Below are positions 1-6,708 of a stretch of 48,776 nt of DNA, piece after piece. Made by a program: the position numbers and the translations under genes. Source of the DNA: Deltaproteobacteria bacterium (GTDB taxonomy: Bacteria; Desulfobacterota; Desulfobacteria; Desulfobacterales; Desulfobacteraceae); contig JAQIBP010000108.1 of NCBI GenBank assembly GCA_027858995.1, positions 1 to 48,776 of the forward strand, given 5' to 3'. The notes beneath the pieces were generated by a model. It ran no database searches, was not told the origin of the DNA, and was given only the letters and a program-made list of their open reading frames with translations. How positions within the stretch are numbered: position 1 is the stretch's first letter; every line of letters starts with the position of its first letter.

Positions 1-69
1 GTTTTTTCAGCAAGCACAAAAAAAGTAGCCACCAGGAAAAAACTGGTGGAAAGGCGTAAAAAATCTTAG
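1..69 (+). other. Possible 3' end of a gene running in from outside the window
   Basis: Frame 1 is open from the first base to a TAG at 67-69 and would encode 22 very basic residues rich in Lys and Arg. There is too little to recognise a family. It may be the true end of an upstream gene or chance. The bases after it, up to the stop at 101-103, show no other structure. Confidence 0.15.
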
Positions 70-103
70 TAATCAAGTGGTTATATAAAGATAACTATTT
101 TAA

Positions 104-502
104 AATTACGGAACATCCGTTAAAGGTGTTGCAGGAACCTCTGTATTTAAAGTTTTTTCCCTTGAAGTTGCACGATCCGGGCTTAATCTTCAGGAAGCTT
201 TGGATTCAGGATTTGACGCTGTGGAAAATTATGTTAAAACAAGATCAAAGGCTCATGGACAAACTGGTTCAACATCTATTCATATCAATATGGTGGCAGA
301 TAAAAAAACAGGTCGTCTCCTTGGTACACAAATGGTTGGAAAAAATGGAGTTGCCCATAGAATAAATGCAATTGCTGTAGCTCTACACTCTAAAATGGGG
401 GTTGAGGATTTTACCCAGACTGATCTTGCCTATGCACCACCTTTTGGACCTGTATGGGATCCTCTGTTGACCGCAGCAAATCAGGTGCTAAAAAAAATTT
501 AG
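104..502 (+). pseudogene. C-terminal remnant of a CoA-disulfide reductase/NADH oxidase family flavoprotein
   Basis: The open frame starts just after a TAA at 101-103 and ends at a TAA at 500-502. It carries a pattern typical of the dimerisation domain of FAD-dependent pyridine nucleotide-disulfide oxidoreductases: KGVAGTSVFKVF, then a GTQMVG segment, then DLAYAPPFGPVWDP at the end. The FAD- and NAD-binding domains, several hundred residues in this family, are missing. The stop at 101-103 closes the frame before any plausible start. The first ATG, at 200, would give only 100 residues from inside the domain. I read this as a gene that lost its 5' part. A short expressed protein from 200 is possible but unlikely to be active. 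Confidence 0.75.
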
Positions 503-554
503 CTTTCCATGGCCCATTTGATAAAAGCCAAACAAGCCATAGAAAGATTATGGA

Positions 555-812
555 TTAATTAGAATAGTTTAATTCCTGTTTAACAGCTTCCAGCTCTTTT
601 TCAAGATCTTGAGCTCTTTGAGCAAGGTTTTCTTTTGTAGAAGCTGATTGTTGGGGTGGCATATACTGCTGTGCATTTCTCATGCACCTGCCATTTCCAC
701 GTCCTCTTCCAAAACCTGCCTGATTTGAAGCCTGACTACGGGCGCAATCGCCCATTTTTCTTCCTGTCATTGGACCTTGATTTTCAGGTCCTCTCTTGTT
801 AAATCCTGGCAT
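555..812 (-). CDS. DUF5320 family small protein
   Basis: This is an 85-residue protein. It starts with the Gly/Pro/Arg-rich block MPGFNKRGPENQGPMTGR typical of DUF5320 proteins and has a second GFGRGRGNGRCM block near residues 33-45. The C-terminal third, about residues 57-82, is charged and likely forms a coiled coil. The gene lies 5 bases downstream of the DUF134 gene, so the two are probably cotranscribed. Such pairs are often found beside NifB/Mo-cofactor-like and Mrp-type ATPase genes in anaerobes, although none is present here. Its biochemical role is unknown. Confidence 0.8.
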   Translation of the reverse strand: MPGFNKRGPENQGPMTGRKMGDCARSQASNQAGFGRGRGNGRCMRNAQQYMPPQQSASTKENLAQRAQDLEKELEAVKQELNYSN

Positions 813-817
813 CTATT

Positions 818-1156
818 TCACCTCCTTTGAAATCTTTTGTTTTGTCCATGTCTTCTACCTCTGCCGCAATTTTGTATCTTATAGCAGCCACCTTGAATGA
901 TTAATCTTTTAGAACTTACAAGAGCTTTGGTGGTTTTATATCTTGCCTGCTTTAATATTCTACCAAAGGTCTGTCTTGAGATGTTCATGCTCAATGCAGC
1001 GCCTGCCTGATCAAGACCATCAAGATCAATATGTTTTAAAGCCTCAAACTCTTCAAGGGAGAGTATTATCTGGCCTGTTTCATCTCTCCCGCATGGTCTG
1101 AACCCCTTAGTTTCAGGGTGTGCTGAAATCCATCTTGGTCGTTTAGGTCTTGGCAT
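818..1156 (-). CDS. DUF134/UPF0251 family DNA-binding protein
   Basis: This is a 112-residue protein. The N-terminal block MPRPKRPRWI is diagnostic for UPF0251. A sigma70-region-4-like helix-turn-helix follows at about residues 33-75 (LSLEEFEALKHIDLDGLDQ, then SRQTFGRIL). The C-terminus is Cys- and basic-rich (GGCYKIQNCGRGRR). The family is predicted to regulate transcription. The gene has a strong sigma70-type promoter and a perfect palindrome at its start site, consistent with self-regulation (inference). It is the first gene of a two-gene unit with the DUF5320 gene. Confidence 0.85.
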   Translation of the reverse strand: MPRPKRPRWISAHPETKGFRPCGRDETGQIILSLEEFEALKHIDLDGLDQAGAALSMNISRQTFGRILKQARYKTTKALVSSKRLIIQGGCYKIQNCGRGRRHGQNKRFQRR

Positions 1157-1171
1157 AAATCCTCTTGGTTT

Positions 1172-1215
1172 TGGTCATTTGACCATAATATACTCATGCT
1201 TATTTGAACTGTCAA
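1172..1215 (-). promoter_or_regulatory. Sigma70 promoter with palindromic operator for the DUF134 gene
   Basis: On the minus strand a perfect -35 TTGACA (1215-1210) is followed after exactly 17 bases by TATATT (1192-1187). Immediately downstream, across the predicted start site, lies TGGTCA-TT-TGACCA (1185-1172). The DUF134 start codon is at 1156. The spacing is ideal for a repressor that blocks its own promoter. Confidence 0.7.
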
Positions 1216-1275
1216 GAAAATATTAACTTTTTTAATATTCTGTATGGAATTTCTGGTATATAATTTGCATTCTAA

Positions 1276-1425
1276 ATTCTTGATTTAGGAGTTAATCCCA
1301 AGGTTCTTGAAAAAGTAAAGCAAAAACCAGAACCACCTGTATGGATTGCTGACGCTGCTGATGCTGTGGGACATCCCAATGAAGATGATTATTTGGCATT
1401 GAAAAAAATAATCACTGAACTATAA
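1276..1425 (+). pseudogene. Remnant of the 3' end of an unidentified gene
   Basis: The frame is open from just after a TAA (1273-1275) to a TAA at 1423-1425. It reads like genuine coding sequence, with PKVLEKVKQKPEPPVWIAD followed by DAVGHPNEDDYLALKKI, but has no ATG or GTG start. It is followed 10 bases later by a strong terminator, as expected for a real gene end. I do not recognise the family. Start by a rare ATT at 1276 cannot be excluded, but there is no convincing ribosome binding site. Confidence 0.5.
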
Positions 1426-1430
1426 TACAA

Positions 1431-1468
1431 AAAAAGGAGTTGAGTGCTATATTATTCAACTCCTTTTT
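1431..1468. terminator. Strong, bidirectional rho-independent terminator
   Basis: The 13-base arm AAAAAGGAGTTGA (1431-1443) pairs perfectly with TCAACTCCTTTTT (1456-1468) around a 12-base loop. Poly-A and poly-T flanks let it stop transcription from both sides: the remnant ending at 1425 and the permease gene ending at 1506. Confidence 0.85.
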
Positions 1469-1505
1469 CATATCGCGGCAGGGAGAAAATACCCCTGTAC
1501 AATAT

Positions 1506-3053
1506 CTAAGATGGTCTTACTACGAGAACCGGAACCTTTGATTTAAGAATAACACCGCTGGCAGTGCTTCCCACCATTAATTCCTCTAATTCACCATGTC
1601 CATGTGTACCCATTATAATAAGATCAAAATTTTGATTTTTTGCAATTTTGACTATTTCATCAACAGGGTTTCCAGCCTGTACAATTATACGCTCTTCAGA
1701 AAGCGGGCAGTGGGGTATCTCTTCAAGAACTTTTTGTGATGTAATTTTCATTCTTTCATGGATAGCTGTTTTTGCTTTTTCAATATTGTCTTGATTCAAT
1801 TCACTCTTTTTCGTTTTATCGATTATGCCTGATAAATCAATCCCTGTTCCAGAAGAGTATTCATCCAGTATATCAGGAACAATATGAACGGCATGAACCT
1901 GTGCATTATATTTGTTTCCAATGCTGCATGCATACTTTACAGCATGCCGGGCTGTTTCAGATAAATCCGTGGCAAAGAGTATCTTTTTTACATCAATTAT
2001 AATTGATGTACCTTTTTCAAATTCCAGAGCTGCGGATTTTTCACTTTTCTCAGGTTCAGATACTTTTTGGGGTTCAATTTTTGTTTTACCAAATATTACA
2101 TCAACAAATTTTACATACCAGGCTGCAGACTGAATCTGAATTATATAGGCAAGTGATATCAAAAGAGCAATAGTCATGCCTTCTTTGCCAAAAGCTGTCA
2201 TGGCAATGGCAAGAGCAATTGATAAATCCCTCATGACAACACCAAAAACCATGGCAATAGCATCTTTTCGCGAAAAGAAAAGCCTGCCGACTATGGTTAA
2301 TAAAACATAGGATATAATATAAAAGACAGCAAGTGGAATCAGAATACTTATTATATCTCCAGGGTTGGCAATAATATTTTTTGCTTTTAAAGACATTGCA
2401 AGAAAAGCAATCATGACAACACCAAGTGCTGAAAATGGAGGGAAATTAGGCTTTATTTTTTGGTTCCATGTTGTATTCCCATATTTTTTTATACAGGCAT
2501 ATTGAGTGAAGAGACCGACAAACAGAGGCACAAATACAAATATAGCAATCTGTTTGAACATATGAAGCATGTTTACTTCTATGGTAGCACCCATAAATAC
2601 TTTAGTAAAAATTGGAGCAGCAAGCGATCCTATAACAAGTCCGAATACAACCATTTTAATAGCTGCTTCCTTATTTCCCTTTGCAAAACCTGTCCAGGAA
2701 ATTGTCATTCCAGATGTTGGCAGAACACCAATTAAAAAGAGTCCAACTGCCCAGAGACCAAACTTGGGGTCCTGGCCAGATAGAAAAATTTTCCCAATGA
2801 AAAATACAAGCAGAGGAACAAATATAAAATTTATAATCTGGGTTACGAGTTGAAGTTTTAAATCCTTACCTTTAAATATGGTTTTCACATTCAAAGTTAC
2901 CATCATGGGATAGACCATTACAAATGTTACAGGAATAATAAATTGTTTTAATGGACCTGCATTAAACAGATATCCAAAAATTAATCCACAGAACATGGAA
3001 ATGGGGATTGCATAGACAAGGTTTTTCTGAATTTTTGATAATAATTTTATCAT
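1506..3053 (-). CDS. BASS/ACR3-type permease fused to a universal stress protein domain
   Basis: This is a 515-residue fusion. Residues 1 to about 320 form some nine or ten membrane segments, with the conserved region GVLPTSGMTISWTGFAKGN as in bile acid:sodium symporter and arsenite (ACR3) carriers. After a charged linker (about 325-350), residues 351-515 form a UspA domain with the start VKKILFATDLSE and an exact nucleotide-binding motif G-2X-G-9X-GS (GTHG to GS). The Usp part should lie in the cytoplasm and could gate the carrier through ATP or AMP (inference). The gene follows the RamA-like gene by 20 bases and is probably cotranscribed from the sigma54 promoter upstream of that gene. Substrate is unknown; arsenite, another oxyanion or an organic anion are all possible. 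Confidence 0.85.
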   Translation of the reverse strand: MIKLLSKIQKNLVYAIPISMFCGLIFGYLFNAGPLKQFIIPVTFVMVYPMMVTLNVKTIFKGKDLKLQLVTQIINFIFVPLLVFFIGKIFLSGQDPKFGLWAVGLFLIGVLPTSGMTISWTGFAKGNKEAAIKMVVFGLVIGSLAAPIFTKVFMGATIEVNMLHMFKQIAIFVFVPLFVGLFTQYACIKKYGNTTWNQKIKPNFPPFSALGVVMIAFLAMSLKAKNIIANPGDIISILIPLAVFYIISYVLLTIVGRLFFSRKDAIAMVFGVVMRDLSIALAIAMTAFGKEGMTIALLISLAYIIQIQSAAWYVKFVDVIFGKTKIEPQKVSEPEKSEKSAALEFEKGTSIIIDVKKILFATDLSETARHAVKYACSIGNKYNAQVHAVHIVPDILDEYSSGTGIDLSGIIDKTKKSELNQDNIEKAKTAIHERMKITSQKVLEEIPHCPLSEERIIVQAGNPVDEIVKIAKNQNFDLIIMGTHGHGELEELMVGSTASGVILKSKVPVLVVRPS

Positions 3054-3073
3054 TATTTAAATCCTTTATATTT

Positions 3074-5167
3074 TTAAATTATGTTTTTTACGATGTCTGG
3101 GAACAAGTTTGCATCAGTATGGGGCAGGAATTGAGCTCTTGTGAATTCGTCCATAAATGCATTATTGCTTGAAAAATCAATATAAGTCATGGCATTTGAA
3201 ATAGATATAGCCTGCTGGCGATAAGTATTGGAAAGAAGTGCCATATAAGCTCCTGCTATGGAAGAGTTACCCATATATTGGAATTTATCCCTGTCAATAT
3301 CTGGAAGCAGTCCTATTGTTATTGCTTTTTCAATATCAAGGAATTGTCCAAATCCTCCGGTTATAATCATTTTACTGATGGAAGAAAAATCCATTCCAAC
3401 TTGTTCAATAAGAATGCTGAATCCTGCATACACAGCAGCTTTGCTTAAAACCAGGCTTTTTATATCTGACTGAGTAAAAATAATATCTTCGTCCGAGTCA
3501 ATATTTTTTGCATGTTCAATAATAAAAGCTGGCTCATCATTAAACAGTGTAAGCCTTGGGTGATCAGTTTCAATTTTAAATTTACCATCCTGACCAATGA
3601 CTTTTTTTAAAAGCATTTCAGACAGTAAGTCTATCATCCCTGAACCGCAGATACCCCTTGGCTTTGAATTACCGATTACCTGATATTCAGGTTTAAAAGT
3701 TTTGGGATTAAGAGTAATGTTTTCAATTGCGCCATCTTCAGCCCTCATACCCCATCTGATTCCACCGCCTTCAAAGGCAGGGCCTGCAGAACAGGCAGCA
3801 GTCATTAGAAATTCATCATTACCAAGAACAATTTCACCATTTGTACCAATATCTATAAAAAGAGTAATATCTTCAGTATGATTAAATCCGGTATATAAAA
3901 CACCTGAAACAATATCTCCGCCGACATAGCTTGCAGGCCCCGGCATGATAAAAACACCTGCATAATAAGCTGCTTTTAAGCCAATTTCTCCTGCCTTTAG
4001 AATTGGAAATTCAGACACTGTCGGAATATAGGGCTCTCTTCTGAGATATGTAGCTTTAATTCCCAGCAGCAGATGGGTCATGGTTGTGTTGCCTGAAACA
4101 ACAATATTTTCAACCTGCTTATGATCAAGATTGATGGAATCAAGTGCCCGTTTACTGAGATTATTAATGGTGGAAATCGCCATTCTCTTTAATTTTTTTA
4201 CACCATCTTTTTCAGAACATACAATGCGATTTATAACATCATCACCGCATGAAGCCTGTCTGTTATGACCTGATGCAGCACTTAAAATATCCCCACTGCC
4301 CATATCAACGACATAGACAACAATGGAAGTCGTGCCAAGATCAACAGCAAGACCAAGGGATTTTTTTGCATGATTTAAAGGGTTTACAGCAACTATTTCT
4401 GAAGAACATTTTTTCCATAAAATTGATGCGACTACCTTGAAATTTTCATCCCTGACTGCTTCGGTTAACTGTCGCATCACCCTGATATTCGTACTCATTT
4501 TAGAAATATCAAACCCTGATTTTTTAAGTGCTCGTTTTAATCTGTCAAGATCGCTCACTGTATCTTCCATAGTTGGTAAATCAAGCTGCAGTTCAACTTT
4601 TTCCACAATAGGTTCAATTTTTTCCACAAGACCTAACAGTTTTTTTGTAGCAGCTTCTCCCATTCCCGCAGCTTTTAATTTTTTTTCAATGGTTTCTTCC
4701 GGGATTTTTACAACAATATCTTCAACTATACTCGCCTGGCAGGCAAGAACATAGCCTTTTTCTATCTCTTTTGTGCTTAAAAGTGAAGTTTGAAGAGTTT
4801 TAACATTTCCTGATTCTATGACAAGTTTGCATTTTCCACATGAACCCTTGCCATTGCATGAAGCATTAATATATAGATCTGCTTTCTGGGCAGCATCCAA
4901 TAAATTTGTTCCAGGATCAACAATAACTTTTGCTTCTTCAGGTTTGAATAAAACTGTGCATTTTTTTTCAGAAGAATCTTGTTTATCTGGCTCATCATCC
5001 GAGGATTTAAAACCTTTTTTGGATATGAAATGAATTGGGCAAGAAGATCTGAATTTACAATATATATCAGGGTCATGACACTCCAGACACTCATCACAAA
5101 GATAGTAGTTGTGTTTCATACAAATATAGCTGCTCTCCCGGTCAGGATGATTTAGGCATTTACCCAT
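3074..5167 (-). CDS. RamA-like reductive activator (2Fe-2S ferredoxin + ASKHA ATPase)
   Basis: This 697-residue protein has three parts. Residues 1-45 hold seven Cys and several His (C4, C16, C24, C27, C30, C37, C43), a likely zinc-binding cap. Residues 70-155 form a plant-type 2Fe-2S ferredoxin domain with C104-X5-C110-X2-C113 and C143. Residues 270-697 are the DUF4445/ASKHA ATPase, with DLGTT at 276-280, GNTTMTHLLLG, IDIGTNGEIVLG and ACSAGPAFEGGGI. Relatives (RamA, RACE proteins) use ATP to push an electron onto inactive Co(II) corrinoid proteins of methyltransferase systems. No corrinoid protein or methyltransferase lies nearby, so its client is elsewhere or of another kind. It is the first gene of a leftward unit with the permease-Usp gene. 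Confidence 0.9.
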   Translation of the reverse strand: MGKCLNHPDRESSYICMKHNYYLCDECLECHDPDIYCKFRSSCPIHFISKKGFKSSDDEPDKQDSSEKKCTVLFKPEEAKVIVDPGTNLLDAAQKADLYINASCNGKGSCGKCKLVIESGNVKTLQTSLLSTKEIEKGYVLACQASIVEDIVVKIPEETIEKKLKAAGMGEAATKKLLGLVEKIEPIVEKVELQLDLPTMEDTVSDLDRLKRALKKSGFDISKMSTNIRVMRQLTEAVRDENFKVVASILWKKCSSEIVAVNPLNHAKKSLGLAVDLGTTSIVVYVVDMGSGDILSAASGHNRQASCGDDVINRIVCSEKDGVKKLKRMAISTINNLSKRALDSINLDHKQVENIVVSGNTTMTHLLLGIKATYLRREPYIPTVSEFPILKAGEIGLKAAYYAGVFIMPGPASYVGGDIVSGVLYTGFNHTEDITLFIDIGTNGEIVLGNDEFLMTAACSAGPAFEGGGIRWGMRAEDGAIENITLNPKTFKPEYQVIGNSKPRGICGSGMIDLLSEMLLKKVIGQDGKFKIETDHPRLTLFNDEPAFIIEHAKNIDSDEDIIFTQSDIKSLVLSKAAVYAGFSILIEQVGMDFSSISKMIITGGFGQFLDIEKAITIGLLPDIDRDKFQYMGNSSIAGAYMALLSNTYRQQAISISNAMTYIDFSSNNAFMDEFTRAQFLPHTDANLFPDIVKNII

Positions 5168-5272
5168 TTTTATATAATCTTTATTTTAAATTTCATTGTT
5201 AATTTTAAGGCACCTTTCACATTAATGTTTCAGATGCAAACTTTTGTCTTTAATTTGAATAATACAGATTAG

Positions 5273-5288
5273 AGCAAAGTTGATGCCA
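5273..5288 (-). promoter_or_regulatory. Sigma54 promoter for the RamA-like/permease operon
   Basis: The minus strand reads TGGCATCAACTTTGCT (5288 to 5273). GG and GC are separated by exactly 10 bases, and the -24 and -12 elements match the consensus TGGCAC-N5-TTGCW except at one position. The start would fall near 5262, giving a leader of about 95 bases before the ATG at 5167. Confidence 0.65.
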
Positions 5289-5398
5289 AAACTCTTAAAA
5301 TAGAAATAAATAAAGCATAAATTGCGCTTGATGCCTTTAATTTCAATGTTTTTATTTTTTATAGTAAAAACAAAAAAAGTAAAAAACAGGCATTAAAG

Positions 5399-5447
5399 CG
5401 TTACTCAATCCTAAAAGTAACGATTAGGGTGCGTTACTTTTAGGATT
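5399..5447. promoter_or_regulatory. Inverted repeat of GTAACG half-sites, candidate upstream activator site
   Basis: AATCCTAAAAGTAACG (5407-5422) and its exact reverse complement (5432-5447) flank a 9-base spacer. An extra CGTTAC lies at 5399-5404. The site sits in the divergent spacer, about 165 bases upstream of the predicted start of the leftward sigma54 promoter. No gene ends nearby and no T-run follows, so a terminator role is unlikely. It is a good candidate for the binding site of the PAS-sigma54 activator encoded at 6709 (inference). Confidence 0.55.
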
Positions 5448-5709
5448 AACTTATTAAAATTTCAAGAATATCCTGCATTAATTAAAATTTTTAAAAGAAT
5501 TAACATTTTTATATTAACCTGGAAAAGCGCACATTTTTTAAAACGTGAAATTTATTTGTTAAATCCAGAAAACCATGAAGATGCTTGAAGATACAAGAAG
5601 TGATATAAAAAAAACTTCATAAACTTCATACTTTTAATTGTAATCTTGTTAACCAAACATGCAAATAAAATAATGCTGTGTGCAAAAAAAATATCTGTAT
5701 AAAAAACTA

Positions 5710-5725
5710 TGGCATATAAATTGAA
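5710..5725 (+). promoter_or_regulatory. Weak sigma54-like promoter for the thioredoxin gene
   Basis: TGGCATATAAATTGAA has the correct GG-N10-G spacing and matches TGGCA and TTG, but has GA instead of GC at -12. The predicted start near 5736 would be about 53 bases before the ATG. The rest of the spacer 5449-5709 is very AT-rich and shows no coding sequence. Confidence 0.35.
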
Positions 5726-5788
5726 ATACTTTACTGATTATAATAATTTTATTTTTTTTTTGTCAATCATGTATGGAGGTTAATCAAA

Positions 5789-6088
5789 ATGGAGTTAGTT
5801 GGAGTTGATGATAACTGGAAAAATGGTGTTAGTCTCATGGATTTCAGTGCTAGCTGGTGTGCTCCATGTAAAGCTCAAGAACCTATAATAAAAAACCTTG
5901 TTAATAAATTTAAAAATCGTGCATCAATTATTGAAGTTGATATCGATAACAACAGGGATTTAGCTACAAAATTCATGGTTCAAAGTATTCCTACTTTAAT
6001 TATTTTCAAGGATGGCAAAGAAATTAAAAGATTTGTCGGTCTTCAAACTGAAAATACTATTTCTAAAAGTTTAGAAAACGCTTTATAA
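5789..6088 (+). CDS. Thioredoxin
   Basis: This 99-residue single-domain thioredoxin has the active site WCAPCK near residues 28-33 (Ala-Pro between the cysteines instead of the usual Gly-Pro) and the cis-proline loop SIPT. It has no signal peptide, so it is a cytoplasmic dithiol reductant. The ribosome binding site GGAGG lies at 5775-5779, 9 bases before the ATG. The gene lies in the divergent island opposite the RamA-like/permease unit and upstream of the small selenoprotein candidate. It may keep the cysteine or selenocysteine centres of these neighbours reduced (inference). Confidence 0.9.
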   Translation: MELVGVDDNWKNGVSLMDFSASWCAPCKAQEPIIKNLVNKFKNRASIIEVDIDNNRDLATKFMVQSIPTLIIFKDGKEIKRFVGLQTENTISKSLENAL

Positions 6089-6134
6089 AGGTTGAAATCT
6101 TCTGACAATTAGTTAAAAGAAAATCTAAAAAATA

Positions 6135-6180
6135 ACAGGTCGGCAAACTGTTACACAACCTGTAGAGGTTTTAGGTTGCC
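6135..6180 (+). other. Region able to form competing hairpins downstream of the thioredoxin gene
   Basis: ACAGGT (6135-6140) can pair with ACCTGT (6158-6163). The overlapping CAACCT (6156-6161) can instead pair with AGGTTG (6173-6178), and GGCAA (6142-6146) with TTGCC (6176-6180). The folds exclude each other. No known riboswitch was recognised. Confidence 0.2.
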
Positions 6181-6245
6181 TTTGGAACTGATTTAGGACT
6201 TGGTTGGAAACTTCATTAAAGAATAAAATATATTTACTTATTTAT

Positions 6246-6289
6246 ATCCGGTGCAACTTAAATCATATTGACTGTTTCACCGGATTTTT
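6246..6289 (+). terminator. Rho-independent terminator after the thioredoxin gene
   Basis: ATCCGGTG (6246-6253) pairs with CACCGGAT (6278-6285), followed by TTTTT. The loop is long (24 bases). It would separate the thioredoxin transcript from the small gene that follows. Confidence 0.5.
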
Positions 6290-6296
6290 ATTTGTA

Positions 6297-6324
6297 TTGA
6301 TGTTCTCTATTTCGTGTATATAAT
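6297..6324 (+). promoter_or_regulatory. Sigma70-type promoter of the small selenoprotein candidate
   Basis: TTGATG (6297-6302) and TATAAT (6319-6324) are separated by 16 bases. The predicted start near 6331 would give a leader of about 48 bases before the ATG at 6379. Confidence 0.5.
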
Positions 6325-6378
6325 TAACATATCAAACAAACTGCTTGATAAATTTTAAAATATAAAGGTGATACAGTT

Positions 6379-6534
6379 ATGAAAGAGACAGTTTATGTTC
6401 TGATTTTTCTTGGAATTTATATACTTTTACAGGTTTATATCCTTCCCAAGATGGGTATATCCACCTGAATGAAAGATGCCTGTCAGGTGACAGACAACAA
6501 ACAAATTCAAAAAGAATCTCAAAAAGAAAAATAA
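6379..6534 (+). CDS. Candidate 51-residue membrane selenoprotein (UGA read as Sec)
   Basis: An ATG at 6379 with AAAGG at 6364-6368 opens a frame. It encodes a hydrophobic helix (about residues 5-24) and then LPKMGIST, after which a TGA occurs at 6466-6468. Read as a stop, this gives a 29-residue peptide. The frame, however, stays open for 21 more codons, to a TAA at 6532-6534, giving GISTUMKDAC and a polar tail rich in Lys and Gln. Just after the UGA, CTGTC (6480-6484) and GACAG (6489-6493) close an AGGU loop. This resembles bacterial SECIS elements, which carry GGU in a small apical loop; the loop starts 17 bases after the UGA. Sec30 and Cys35 could form a redox pair facing one side of the membrane. 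Family is not recognised with certainty. The peptide ending at the UGA is the alternative. Confidence 0.6.
6478..6495 (+). promoter_or_regulatory. SECIS-like hairpin downstream of the in-frame UGA
   Basis: A 5-bp stem CTGTC/GACAG closes the 4-base loop AGGT at 6485-6488. Known bacterial SECIS hairpins, such as that of E. coli fdhF, place a GGU in the apical loop about 16-37 bases after the UGA. Position and loop both fit; the stem is short. Confidence 0.5.
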
Positions 6535-6561
6535 TTGCTTTTACACATTGCTTTTAGTATT

Positions 6562-6577
6562 GTAACGGTAACGTTAC
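6562..6577. promoter_or_regulatory. GTAACG half-site cluster upstream of the PAS-sigma54 activator gene
   Basis: GTAACG occurs at 6562-6567 and 6568-6573. The second copy overlaps CGTTAC (6572-6577) to form the palindrome GTAACGTTAC. The same half-sites form the large inverted repeat at 5399-5447. This suggests that one regulator binds both places, perhaps the activator controlling itself. Confidence 0.45.
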
Positions 6578-6708
6578 TTAAAAGGAGTGTTATAACTTAC
6601 TAATTCTCCAAGTTTTAGTGTTGGTAAAAAATTTTAACCCTAAAGATGGAAAAGGAGCCTGTATTAAAATACTGACTCTATGACAGTGGTTAAAAAAAGG
6701 TGATAAAA

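Noticed and set aside
126-365. 79-codon plus-strand frame overlapping the CoA-disulfide reductase remnant
   Set aside because: It lies in another frame of recognisable flavoprotein sequence and its composition does not look protein-like.
5399-5447. Large inverted repeat as a terminator
   Set aside because: No gene ends near it on either strand and no T-run follows; it sits centrally between divergent promoters.
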